Part shown: positions 9,151 to 17,530 of the stretch, one piece after another
How positions within the stretch are numbered: the first letter of the stretch is position 1
Layout: every line of letters begins with the position of its first letter
Source of the DNA: Rhodoferax sp. AJA081-3
Lineage (GTDB): Bacteria > Pseudomonadota > Gammaproteobacteria > Burkholderiales > Burkholderiaceae_C
NCBI RefSeq assembly: GCF_017798165.1
Contig: NZ_CP059068.1
Coordinates: 4,278,001 to 4,342,000, forward strand
Length of the DNA stretch: 64,000 nt
Direction: 5' to 3'
The notes under the pieces: model-generated
Database searches by the model: none
The model's input: only the letters and a program-made list of their open reading frames with translations
Told to the model about the DNA's origin: nothing
Position numbers and translations under genes: made by a program

Positions 9151-9277
9151 GGGTAGTGCTTTCTTGAATAGTTGGTCAGGAAATTGTCGCACGACACATG
9201 CAAATACCGCGCCACCTTGGCGGTGCGTTGGCTTTGCGCTACACCCGGATAGGCACGTTGGGGACGCCTATTGACGG

Positions 9278-11224
9278 TTACCGCGGCACGGCCTTGGCCT
9301 CGCGCATCAATTGGCTGCAGTCACTGTCCTGTCCCGGGCCGGGATCAATCAGTGGGATCAACGCCAAAAAGGGGTTGAGCAGACCCAGTGCCACGGCTCC
9401 TGCAGCCCGTGCGGCGATGCGGCCCTTGTCCACCCCTACGTTTGGTTTTGCAAAGGTGCCGCGGATGTGGATGGGGCTGCGCAGCGCCAACGGGCTGGTG
9501 CGTTTGGTCTTCTGGTTGAGTGTGATGTCCAGGGTTTCGCGGGCCAGGTCGACGCGGCCGCTGCCAAACAGGGTGGTGACATCGGTGTCGAAGACCAGCG
9601 AGTCGATGTTCATAACGCCGCTCTTGACTTCAAAGTCGGCCAGCGCACACCGCAGCTTGATGCGCCGGTCACCCGCCACACTCAGTTGCAGGATTTCGAA
9701 CACATGCAGGCCCGCCTTTTCCATCATCAGCTGGCTGACCTCGCCTTGGGCAATGCCCAGCGCGATCTGGCCGTTGCCAGTAGCCAGCATGCCGCCAATG
9801 GAGTTGCCGCTGCCCGATAGCGAAAAGGCGCCGTTGATTTCACCCAGGCTGGCCTGGTTCAGCGCCACAGTGGGGAACGTTTTGGATAACAGCAGTTTGC
9901 GCACCTGCGCCTGCACCTTGGCCTTGATGGGTTTGCTGCGTCCATCCAGAGTGATGTTGGCACGCACGTGGCCGCCCGCAACGCCAAAGTCCAGCGGGGT
10001 CAGTGTCAGCACTGCGTCCTGCAGCTTCAGCTGCACGTGCAGATCGTCCAGCGGCAGGGCTGTGGCGCGGCGAATCTGTTTGGCCTTCAGGCCCACGTCG
10101 GCGTCCATGCTGGTCCAGCGGTCCGCATTGAAGGGAATGTCGGGCAATACACCTTTGGTCTTTGGCGTTGCCGGGGTTGCAGTTGTGGTGGCGGGCGGTG
10201 GGGCGTCGGTGGCGCGTTTGCCAATGACGGGCGCCAAGTCATCAAGGTCCAGAACCTTGGATGTGAGTTGGGCGGTCAGCTGTGGGCGTGTGCCGCCGGT
10301 GACGACCTGGGCCGATCCGGCCAGATCGCTGTTGCCCATGCGACCGGAAAACGCCTCGTAGCGCCAGCTGTTGCCATGGTGGGCCAGGCGCCCCCGCATG
10401 GCATACGCGGGCGTGGCCGGCGCCGGAATGCCCAGCAGGGGATAGAGTTGCTCCAGGCTGTCGCCGGTGATCGCCAGCTGCATGTCAACGGCGGACAGCT
10501 TGGTCAAGCCAGTAACCGTGCCAGATGCCTTGATGCGGGTGCGCCCCAAAGTGGCGTCCACGGTGAGTGGGTAGGGCGTGCGTTCGTCACGCAACGCCAG
10601 GACCGGCCCTCCGCTGCCTGCAGCCTTGACCGGCAGGCCGTGGAACTGACCGGTGGTGCTGAAACTGACCCCTGGCGGCCCTTGCGGCGGTGGGTTGCCG
10701 GTTGTTGCCGCGGCCGTTGTAAGGCTTGAACGGAGGAGGGTTTTGGTGGCGCGGTCTTCATACCCCAGCGTGCCCTGGTCCAGCGTCAGCTGGCCGATGT
10801 GCACGCGTGCGCTTTCGTCCTGCTGGTCCAGGTCGAGCAGCCAGTTTTTCTTGCCCTGTGCGTCCTGCTCCAGAAAAACGGTTGGGTGGACCAGGTGGAC
10901 GGTGGGCAGCACCACATTGCGGATCAGCAGCTGTGGCACATCCACACTGATTTCCACCGCGTCCGCCGCCACCATCTGCTTCTCGCGCGCCCAGGGCGGA
11001 TTGGCAAACGTCACAGCATTGGCGCGTAGGGTGGGCGCGGGCCAGGCCAGCCGCAGCGAAAGATCGCCCTGGATGGCGAGCACGCGGCCGGTCTTCTGAT
11101 GGGTCAGGTTCTCGATAGGTGTCCGCAACCAGTTCCAGCCAAAGATGGCGATCAGCAGTGCAGCCAACACGACGGGCGTAACCAGCAATGCAGCCAGCCA
11201 CAGAAAGATACGTTTCCACCTCAT
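9278..11224 (-). CDS. AsmA-family inner-membrane protein
   Basis: A 648-residue protein with one N-terminal membrane anchor (MRWKRIFLWLAALLVTPVVL, residues 1-35) and a long periplasmic part with repeated beta-rich segments. The NWLRTPIENLTHQKTGRVLA stretch right after the anchor is the AsmA signature. The C-terminus has the DVTTLFGSGRVDLARETLDI motif of the AsmA_2 region. AsmA-like proteins are thought to bridge inner and outer membranes and move phospholipids. A Pro/Ala/Thr linker interrupts the centre (about residues 345-365). ATG 11224 matches the start of the anchor; an upstream extension to 11290 looks non-coding. It lies 127 bp upstream of the TonB receptor and is possibly independent of it. 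Confidence 0.85.
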   Translation of the reverse strand: MRWKRIFLWLAALLVTPVVLAALLIAIFGWNWLRTPIENLTHQKTGRVLAIQGDLSLRLAWPAPTLRANAVTFANPPWAREKQMVAADAVEISVDVPQLLIRNVVLPTVHLVHPTVFLEQDAQGKKNWLLDLDQQDESARVHIGQLTLDQGTLGYEDRATKTLLRSSLTTAAATTGNPPPQGPPGVSFSTTGQFHGLPVKAAGSGGPVLALRDERTPYPLTVDATLGRTRIKASGTVTGLTKLSAVDMQLAITGDSLEQLYPLLGIPAPATPAYAMRGRLAHHGNSWRYEAFSGRMGNSDLAGSAQVVTGGTRPQLTAQLTSKVLDLDDLAPVIGKRATDAPPPATTTATPATPKTKGVLPDIPFNADRWTSMDADVGLKAKQIRRATALPLDDLHVQLKLQDAVLTLTPLDFGVAGGHVRANITLDGRSKPIKAKVQAQVRKLLLSKTFPTVALNQASLGEINGAFSLSGSGNSIGGMLATGNGQIALGIAQGEVSQLMMEKAGLHVFEILQLSVAGDRRIKLRCALADFEVKSGVMNIDSLVFDTDVTTLFGSGRVDLARETLDITLNQKTKRTSPLALRSPIHIRGTFAKPNVGVDKGRIAARAAGAVALGLLNPFLALIPLIDPGPGQDSDCSQLMREAKAVPR

Positions 11225-11327
11225 GCCGCCATTGTCTGGCGCGCAATCCATGTGTTCTGTTCGCGGGCGTACATACAGGCTTGCAACCAAGGCCTAGTCT
11301 GTGGTTTCCAATCAGAAAGCTACGATT

Positions 11328-11729
11328 ATGCAAACACCATCACCTTCTTTTATTCGCCTGACGCTCACAATGGCCACACTCCTGGTCTCTGCGGGCGCAG
11401 CGCTGGCCGCAGGCCCCTCGCGTGAAATTGCCGATGCGCAAGAACGCTACCGCCAGGAGATGGCGGTTTGCAACAGCGGGCAGTCCCATCAGGATGTAAA
11501 AATCTGCCGCACCGAGGCGCGCAACGCCTTGGCTGAGGCCAAGCGGGGCGGCCTGGCGGAAGCTGCGCCCAACCAGTACAGCCGCAACGCGGTGCAACGC
11601 TGTTCAGAGTTTCAGGGTGATGAACGCACGGCCTGCGAGGCGCGTGTATTCAACCCGTCACGTGTGGATGGCAGTGTCTCCGGCGGTGGCCTGGTGCGGG
11701 AAAGTGTGATTGTGGTACCGGTGCGCTGA
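11328..11729 (+). CDS. Small secreted hypothetical protein
   Basis: A 133-residue protein with a clear signal peptide (residues 1 to about 28; LTMATLLVSAGAALAAG). The mature part is short and polar with four cysteines, C48, C59, C91 and C100 by count, in segments MAVCNSG, VKICRTE, VQRCSEF and RTACEAR. Four evenly placed cysteines suggest two disulfides in the periplasm. The C-terminus ends in a short hydrophobic strand (VIVVPVR). It is transcribed divergently from the AsmA-like gene and ends 11 bp before kaiC, so it may lead that operon, although the function is unknown. Confidence 0.7.
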   Translation: MQTPSPSFIRLTLTMATLLVSAGAALAAGPSREIADAQERYRQEMAVCNSGQSHQDVKICRTEARNALAEAKRGGLAEAAPNQYSRNAVQRCSEFQGDERTACEARVFNPSRVDGSVSGGGLVRESVIVVPVR

Positions 11730-11740
11730 TCAGCACCCCA

Positions 11741-13492
11741 ATGGTCATGAAAACCGACCGCACGCCGCTGGTGACCGGGGTAGGCAAGGCGCCAACCGGC
11801 ATCTCCGGATTTGACACCATCACGGGCGGTGGTTTGCCGTTGGGCCGCACCACGCTGCTGGTGGGCGGGCCCGGTTCGGGCAAGACCGTATTTGCCCTGC
11901 AGTTTTTGGTGAACGGTGTGCAGCAACACAACGAGCCTGGCATTTTTGTTGCCTTTGAAGAGTCTTCCCAACGCATTCTGGACAACGCCAGTGGCTTTGG
12001 CTGGAAGCTCAAGCCTGCCCAGCGCAAGAAGCTGCATTTTTTGAACGCGCAGCCACAGCCAGATCTGGTGCAGTCGGGGGACTTTGACTTTTGTGGCTTG
12101 CTAGCCGCATTGCAAGCCCAAGCCCAGTCCACGGGCGCGCGGCGCATTGTGTTTGACGCGCTCGACATGGTGCTGGCCCTGTTGCCCGACCCACAGGCCC
12201 AACGGCGAGAGATCTACCGCCTGCATACCTGGCTGCTGGCGCGTGGTCTCACCGGCATCATCACCCTCAAGGCCGACACCGATGACACCCATGCCGTCAG
12301 CCAGCAGCCCTTTGGATTTATGCAGTTCATGGTGGACTGTGCGGTCATCCTCAAGCACAGTGTGGTGCAAGGCGTATCACAGCGCAGTCTGCGGGTGCAA
12401 AAATTCCGCGGCTCCAGTTTTGACGAGAACGAGTCCCCCTTCCTGATTGGCAATGGTGGATTGGAAGTAGCCGGTGCACGCACCCTGGACAATGTAGATA
12501 CCCAGGTCACCACCGAGCGCATCTCCAGTGGGGTGGAGCGCCTGGACACCATGCTGGGCGGTGGCTACTACCGTGGCGCCAGTGTGCTGGTGACCGGGTT
12601 TTCGGGCACCGCCAAAACCACGCTGAGCGGCGCCTTTGTGCAGGCCGCCTGCCAGCGCGGGGAGCGCACACTGTTTGTCAGTTTTGACTCCGAAGGCGGC
12701 GAGGTGATTCGCAACTTGGCCTCCGTGGGCATACGGCTGGCACCTTTTGTGAAGAATGGCATTCTGCGCATGGCTTCGGCCCGCACCATATCTGGCAGCG
12801 CAGAAACCTACCTGGTGCGTATCAAGGCACTGGCACAGGAACACCGCGCGCGCTGCGTTGTGATTGATCCGGTCTCGACCTGGTCCAAGTCGGGCACAGA
12901 TCTGAATACCCACAGCGTTGCCGAACGCCTGATCGACTGGTCCAAGGCCGATGGCACGACCCTGTTGTGCACCCGCCTGCTGGATGAAATGTCCAGCCCG
13001 GCCGAAGGCAGTTCGCCCCTGCAACTCTCGGCCCAGGTGGACACCTGGATCCACCTCAACTACCTGGTGCAGGCCGGTGAACGCAACCGCGGCCTGTCCA
13101 TCATCAAGTCACGCGGCACAGCGCATTCGAACCAGGTACGTGAGCTGATACTGAGCGACAGCGGCGTCACGCTGGCCGATATCTATACCGCCGGTGGTGA
13201 GGTGCTGATGGGTACCTTGCGATGGGAAAAGGAACGCGCCGAACGCGTGGCCAGCGAGGCCGTTGAGGTTGCTCGCAAACTCAAACGCGTGCGGCTGGAC
13301 GCCGAAGAGGCTGAGCTGGAGGTGCGTGTGAAGTCCCTGCAGACCGAGCTGGCAGCCAAACAGATCGAGAAGGCCTTGTTGCTCAGCAGCTCCAAGAGCC
13401 TGGCGGGCGATGTCTCGCGTGACCGAACCCGTTTGGAGGAATTGCGCGGCGCAGACGCCACACCGCCAACAAGAAGCGGAGGTGTGCCATGA
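11741..13492 (+). CDS. kaiC: KaiC-like double RecA-fold ATPase
   Basis: A 583-residue KaiC homologue with two RecA-type ATPase halves. CI has Walker A VGGPGSGKT (41-49) and the acidic pair in VAFEESSQRIL. CII has a variant Walker A, GFSGTAKT (about 286-293), and FVSFDSEGGEVIRN where canonical KaiC has a Glu pair. The phosphorylation-loop equivalent reads LQLSAQVDTW, so a Ser is kept but the neighbouring Thr position is Ala. After CII comes a long charged alpha-helical tail (about 485-575) rich in Glu/Lys/Arg that should form a coiled coil; cyanobacterial KaiC lacks this. The stop overlaps kaiB by 4 bp (ATGA). It probably oligomerises and signals through KaiB or the downstream c-di-GMP enzyme. 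Confidence 0.9.
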   Translation: MVMKTDRTPLVTGVGKAPTGISGFDTITGGGLPLGRTTLLVGGPGSGKTVFALQFLVNGVQQHNEPGIFVAFEESSQRILDNASGFGWKLKPAQRKKLHFLNAQPQPDLVQSGDFDFCGLLAALQAQAQSTGARRIVFDALDMVLALLPDPQAQRREIYRLHTWLLARGLTGIITLKADTDDTHAVSQQPFGFMQFMVDCAVILKHSVVQGVSQRSLRVQKFRGSSFDENESPFLIGNGGLEVAGARTLDNVDTQVTTERISSGVERLDTMLGGGYYRGASVLVTGFSGTAKTTLSGAFVQAACQRGERTLFVSFDSEGGEVIRNLASVGIRLAPFVKNGILRMASARTISGSAETYLVRIKALAQEHRARCVVIDPVSTWSKSGTDLNTHSVAERLIDWSKADGTTLLCTRLLDEMSSPAEGSSPLQLSAQVDTWIHLNYLVQAGERNRGLSIIKSRGTAHSNQVRELILSDSGVTLADIYTAGGEVLMGTLRWEKERAERVASEAVEVARKLKRVRLDAEEAELEVRVKSLQTELAAKQIEKALLLSSSKSLAGDVSRDRTRLEELRGADATPPTRSGGVP

Positions 13493-13779
13493 GCCGCCCT
13501 CCCGTCTTCAAGTTCCGGCTGTACGTGGCCGACGATTCCCTCAACTCCGCGCAGGCGCGCACCAACCTGGCCATGCTGTGCAAGACCCACCTGCCGGGGC
13601 GCCACGAAGTAGAGCTCGTGAGTGTTTTCAAAGACCCCCAGCGCGCCTTGACGGATGCCGTCTACATGACACCCACCCTGGTACGGTTGTCGCCGCTACC
13701 GGTGCGCCGTATTGTGGGCACCCTCAGCCAGACTGCGCTGGTGCTGCGTGCGCTGGACCTGGAGGTTGGTTTGCCGTGA
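13489..13779 (+). CDS. kaiB: KaiB-like thioredoxin-fold protein
   Basis: A 96-residue protein matching KaiB over its whole length: FRLYVADDSLNSAQARTNLA near the N-terminus, VELVSVFKDPQRA in the middle and YMTPTLVRLSPLPVRRIVG before the C-terminal helix. KaiB is a fold-switching partner that binds the KaiC CI ring. It is coupled to kaiC on the 5' side and to the signalling gene on the 3' side by 4-bp overlaps, so all three are surely co-translated. The context argues for a partner of this KaiC rather than a stray thioredoxin-like protein. Confidence 0.9.
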   Translation: MSRPPVFKFRLYVADDSLNSAQARTNLAMLCKTHLPGRHEVELVSVFKDPQRALTDAVYMTPTLVRLSPLPVRRIVGTLSQTALVLRALDLEVGLP

Positions 13780-16181
13780 CTACCGCGCCTGCACCGTCGC
13801 CCGAAGTGAGCGAAGAGGTCCGTGCGCTGATCGAGACCCTGCACGTGACCGGCCAGCGGCTGGAGGAACTGACGGCGGGCGAGGTGGATACGGTGGCCAA
13901 CCGCGAAGGCAAGCCCTTCTTGTTGCGGCGTGCACAAGACCACCAGCGTGTGAGTGTGGCGGCCAAACAGAGTGCCATCCTCAATGCACTGCCGGCCCAC
14001 ATTGCCCTGCTGGACGCCCAGGGCCGCATCGTCGCGGTGAATACTGCGTGGTGCCGTTTTGGCAATGCCAACAGCCTGACCGGTCCGGTTCCGGGGCTTG
14101 GGCTGAACTACCTGGATCTGTGTGATGGCGCCGAGGGTCTGGATAGCGCCCCGGCCCATGCCGCCGCGGCAGGCATTCGCTCGGTTTTGCATGCCCAAGC
14201 CCCGAGTTTTACGATGGAGTACGCCTGCCACGCGCCGACCGAACCGCATTGGTTCCAGATGAGCGTGACGCCGCTGTTCGAGGACCATCCGAACGGTGTG
14301 GTGGTCATGCACCTGGACATCAGCGCACGCAAGGCCGCAGAAGACCGCATCGTCTACCTGAACCGGGTGTACGCCACGCTCAGTGGTATCAACACCTTGA
14401 TTGTGCGGGTCCGAGACCGCGACACCCTGTTCAGCGAAGCCTGCCGTGTCGCCGTGGAGGCGGGGGGCTTTCAGATGGCATTGATTGGCACGGTGGATAG
14501 AGACACACAGCGTGTTGCCTTGGTGGCCTCATCCGGCGTGGATGCGGCATTTGGTGCTGCGCTGGCAGGGCACTTTGCATCGCTGGGAAGCGGCGCCGCT
14601 GGAAATGCCGTGGTCGCACGGGTGATCAGTGAGAACAAGAGGGTGGTGGTCAACGAACTGCAGAACAACCCCGCAATGGTGTTTGAAAAAGTGTATGCCG
14701 AGCGGGGTGTCAACTCCATGGCCATCCTGCCGCTCATCTTGGTGGGGCAAACGGTGGGCCTGTTGACACTGTATGCCAGTGAGCCGGATTTTTTCCGCGA
14801 CGAAGAGCTCAAGCTGCTCGACGAACTGGCGTGCGACGTGGCCTTTGCCATGGACCACATCGACAAGCAGGAGCGTATCGACTACCTGGTCTATTACGAC
14901 GTACTGACCGGCCTGGCCAACCAGCACCTGTTTTTGGAGCGCCTGGCCCAGTACATGCAAAACGCCGCCAGCGCCGGCCACCAACTGGCCGTGTACCTGA
15001 TTGACCTGGAGCGCTTTAAGAATATCAATGACAGCCTGGGCCAGGCCGCGGGTGATGCTTTGTTGCGCCAGGCGGCGCAATGGCTGACGCACAACGTGGG
15101 CGACGCCACGTTGTTCGCGCGCCTGGGCGCGGACCACTTCGCGGCCGTTTTGCCGGTGGTGCAGCATGCCGACGATGTGGCGCGATTTCTGGAAGGCAAG
15201 CGCGAGGCCTTCCAGGAGCATCCCTTTCTGGTGGGCGACGCTGTACTGCGGGTGGCCATCAAGGTGGGTAGTGCATTGTTCCCGCGGGATGGCGCGGACG
15301 CGGCCAGCCTGTTCAAAAATGCGGAGGCCGCACTCAAGCAGGCCAAGGCCCGGGGCGAGCCCTACCTGCTATACACCCCTGCCATGACGGCGGCGGTTGC
15401 GAACAAGGTGGCGCTGGAGAACCAGTTGCGCCTGGCGCTGGACCGGGGTGAGTTTGTATTGCACTACCAGCCCAAGGTCAACCTGGCGACCGGTGCCATG
15501 ACCAGCGCCGAAGCGCTGCTCCGCTGGAACGACCCGCGCACCGGCCTGGTACCACCGGGCCAGTTCATACCCGTGCTGGAAGAAACTGGCTTGATCCATG
15601 CCGTGGGCCGTTGGGCCCTGCGCCAGGCCATTGCCGACTACTTGCGCTGGCGTGCGGCGGGGCTTGCGGTGGTGCGCATTGCGGTGAATGTGTCACCACT
15701 GCAACTGCGCAATCGCAACTTCATCGACGAGGTGCGCAAGGCCATCAGCATCGACCCCCATGCACAGGACGGTGTGGAACTGGAAATCACCGAGAGCCTG
15801 ATCATGGAGGATGTGAAACACAGCATCGCCAGCCTGCAGGCGATCCGCACCATGGGTTTGACCGTGGCCATTGACGACTTTGGCACCGGCTTCTCGTCGC
15901 TGAGTTACCTGGCCAAGTTTCCCGTGGACACGCTGAAGATCGACCGCTCCTTTGTGTTGGACATGACCGAATCACCCGAGGGCCTGGCCCTGGTATCCAC
16001 CATCATCAACCTGGCCCATGCACTGCGGCTCAAGGTCGTAGCCGAGGGTGTGGACAGCGAGGACCAGCTGCGCCTGTTGCGGGTGCTGGGCTGTGACGAA
16101 ATGCAGGGTTACCTGTTCAGCCAGCCGGTGCCCAGTGCAGTGTTTGAGGCCAAATACCTGGTGCCATCTGCGGTTAACTAG
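13776..16181 (+). CDS. PAS-GAF-GGDEF(degenerate)-EAL signalling protein
   Basis: An 801-residue soluble c-di-GMP protein. Order: N-terminal helix (1-60), PAS (about 65-190; HIALLDAQGRIVAVNTAW), GAF (about 200-365), GGDEF (about 372-540) and EAL (about 545-795). The GGDEF motif reads LGADHF, so cyclase activity is unlikely and the domain may only bind GTP or regulate. The EAL domain keeps AEALLRW, ELEITESLIMED, AIDDFGTGFSSL and LKIDRSF, all consistent with an active c-di-GMP phosphodiesterase. The start is GTG 13776, overlapping the kaiB stop (GTGA); a longer frame reading from 13410 runs through kaiC/kaiB and is not the true start. It is probably the output arm of the Kai pair. Confidence 0.9.
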   Translation: MTTAPAPSPEVSEEVRALIETLHVTGQRLEELTAGEVDTVANREGKPFLLRRAQDHQRVSVAAKQSAILNALPAHIALLDAQGRIVAVNTAWCRFGNANSLTGPVPGLGLNYLDLCDGAEGLDSAPAHAAAAGIRSVLHAQAPSFTMEYACHAPTEPHWFQMSVTPLFEDHPNGVVVMHLDISARKAAEDRIVYLNRVYATLSGINTLIVRVRDRDTLFSEACRVAVEAGGFQMALIGTVDRDTQRVALVASSGVDAAFGAALAGHFASLGSGAAGNAVVARVISENKRVVVNELQNNPAMVFEKVYAERGVNSMAILPLILVGQTVGLLTLYASEPDFFRDEELKLLDELACDVAFAMDHIDKQERIDYLVYYDVLTGLANQHLFLERLAQYMQNAASAGHQLAVYLIDLERFKNINDSLGQAAGDALLRQAAQWLTHNVGDATLFARLGADHFAAVLPVVQHADDVARFLEGKREAFQEHPFLVGDAVLRVAIKVGSALFPRDGADAASLFKNAEAALKQAKARGEPYLLYTPAMTAAVANKVALENQLRLALDRGEFVLHYQPKVNLATGAMTSAEALLRWNDPRTGLVPPGQFIPVLEETGLIHAVGRWALRQAIADYLRWRAAGLAVVRIAVNVSPLQLRNRNFIDEVRKAISIDPHAQDGVELEITESLIMEDVKHSIASLQAIRTMGLTVAIDDFGTGFSSLSYLAKFPVDTLKIDRSFVLDMTESPEGLALVSTIINLAHALRLKVVAEGVDSEDQLRLLRVLGCDEMQGYLFSQPVPSAVFEAKYLVPSAVN

Positions 16182-16219
16182 TGACCAGAATCTGGGGTAT
16201 TGCAAGGTGGATTTTGGTG

Positions 16220-16245
16220 GGCGGATTCAAGTACGAAGTGCAACG
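16220..16245 (+). repeat. IS30 left inverted repeat
   Basis: The left terminus begins GGCGGATTCAAGTAC. It pairs with the right terminus with two mismatches (positions 16 and 20 of the repeat). Confidence 0.9.
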
Positions 16246-16316
16246 TTTTAGAAACGGGTTAGGCCAAGAGTGAATAGGATGCACTTTTGTGACCGGCCAG
16301 TCCCAAACGTTGCACC

Positions 16317-17305
16317 ATGACCTATACACACTTGACCCAAGAAGAACGATACCAAATTCACAACCTCACGCGCCAAGGCATTCATCTGTCGCAAATTGCA
16401 GCAGAGCTTGGACGTAGCAGCTCGACGATCAGCCGCGAGCTCAGGCGCAATGCCAGTGCCCGGGGCTACCAACCTGCACTGGCCCAAGACAAAGCGACTC
16501 AGAGACAGACACAGCGTCGCAATGCACGCCAGTTCGAGCCAGAGCAGTGGCAACTCGTGGAGCTGTATCTGCGCCTGAGCTTGTCTCCCCAGCAAGTCAG
16601 TGACCGCCTGGCTTTAGAGGATCGTTTGTCGATTAGCACCGAAGCCATCTACCAATACGCCTATGCCAACAAAGCCCAGGGCGGTGATTTAGTCGGGTAC
16701 TTGCGCTGTCAAAAACTTCGTAGAAAGCGCTATGCCAGTGGTCGAGAGCGCCGTGGGGTACTCAAGAACCGGGTCGGAATTGAACATCGCCCCGCAGTGG
16801 TGGATAGCAAGAAGCGCATAGGCGACTGGGAGGGCGATACGGTGATCGGCGGGGGGCGCAAAGGCGTGTTGGTGACACTGGTGGAACGCAAGTCCCGCTA
16901 TACCTTGGCGCATCCACTACGCTCCAAGCACAGTGCGGGGGTGACGCAGGCCATTGTCGATTTGCTGCGCCCCACAGACATGCCTGCAAGACACTGACCT
17001 TTGACAACGGCAAGGAGTTCGCTGAGCACGAATTCATTGCAAGTTGTTTGAGGGCGAAGGTGTACTTTGCCAAGCCCTACTGCTCATGGCAGCGTGGGCT
17101 CAATGAGAACACCAACGGGCTGCTGCGACAGTTCTTTCCAAAGGGGTGCAGTTTGCTCAAGGTGACACAGGCTCAGGTCGATGAAGCTGTGTACTTACTC
17201 AATCATCGGCCTCGTAAGTGCCTGGGCTATCGCACACCGCATGAGGTCTTCTACAACCTACCCGTCAGACCTCTTACACTGCATTCCGTTGCGCTTTGTA
17301 CTTGA
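16317..17305 (+). pseudogene. IS30-family transposase, frameshifted
   Basis: The first part (16317-16997) encodes the N-terminal HTH region (YTHLTQEERYQIHNLTRQG, AAELGRSSSTISRELRRN) and the first catalytic Asp in DWEGDTVIGG. The reading then runs into a stop at 16995. The remainder is in the -1 frame: TLTFDNGKEF with the second Asp, then NENTNGLLRQFFPKG with the catalytic Glu, and RPRKCLGYRTPHE at the end. The break lies at the C run 16970-16973; one additional C would restore LLRPHRHACKTLTFDNG. The restored protein would be about 330 residues, normal for the family. It could be inactive, a sequencing artefact, or expressed through -1 slippage. Confidence 0.85.
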
Positions 17306-17312
17306 ATCCGCC
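17287..17312 (-). repeat. IS30 right inverted repeat
   Basis: The right terminus, read inward on the minus strand, begins GGCGGATTCAAGTAC. It overlaps the last codons of the transposase gene. Confidence 0.9.
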
Positions 17313-17316
17313 GTGA

Positions 17317-17370
17317 AATTGGCCTGTAGCCCCCGTAAAATATCATGCATTCGCTATGAAATAAATAGCA
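17317..17370 (+). repeat. Dispersed GGCC-TAGCCCCCGT repeat, copy A
   Basis: The core GGCCTGTAGCCCCCGT is followed by an AT-rich stretch (AAAATATCATGCATTCGCTAT) ending near AAATAGCA. It matches five other copies in the window. It lies 4 bp beyond the IS30 right end and upstream of the CsgG-like gene. The remaining bases to 17530 hold no gene; they include GCGAATTCATAGCGTTTAGC, which may belong to a promoter or a second partial repeat. Confidence 0.7.
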
Positions 17371-17530
17371 GCCTGTGCGCAATATTGATCTGACGGTTTG
17401 CCACATACCATGCAGCGAATTCATAGCGTTTAGCTATTGTGTTGTGCAGCGCAATACCGCGTCTGTATGCCAAAAGTCGTAGACTCTTGCGACCCGCCAG
17501 GTGGCGGTGATTTTCAAGAGGGATAGAAAA

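Larger units (their letters stand above)
16220..17312 (+). mobile_element. IS30-family insertion sequence
   Basis: A 1,093-bp element bounded by 26-bp inverted repeats at 16220-16245 and 17287-17312, which match at 24 of 26 positions by eye. Both ends are flanked by GTG (16217-16219 and 17313-17315), the 3-bp target duplication expected for this family. It carries one transposase gene, frameshifted. It landed between the EAL gene and a copy of the dispersed GGCCTCTAGCCCCCGT repeat, only a few bases from the latter. Intact repeats and target duplication suggest a fairly recent insertion. Confidence 0.9.

Noticed and set aside
13410..13775. Upstream extension of the PAS-GAF-GGDEF-EAL gene into kaiC/kaiB
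   Set aside because: The extension reads out of frame through two well-supported genes; GTG 13776 with a GTGA overlap is the natural start.
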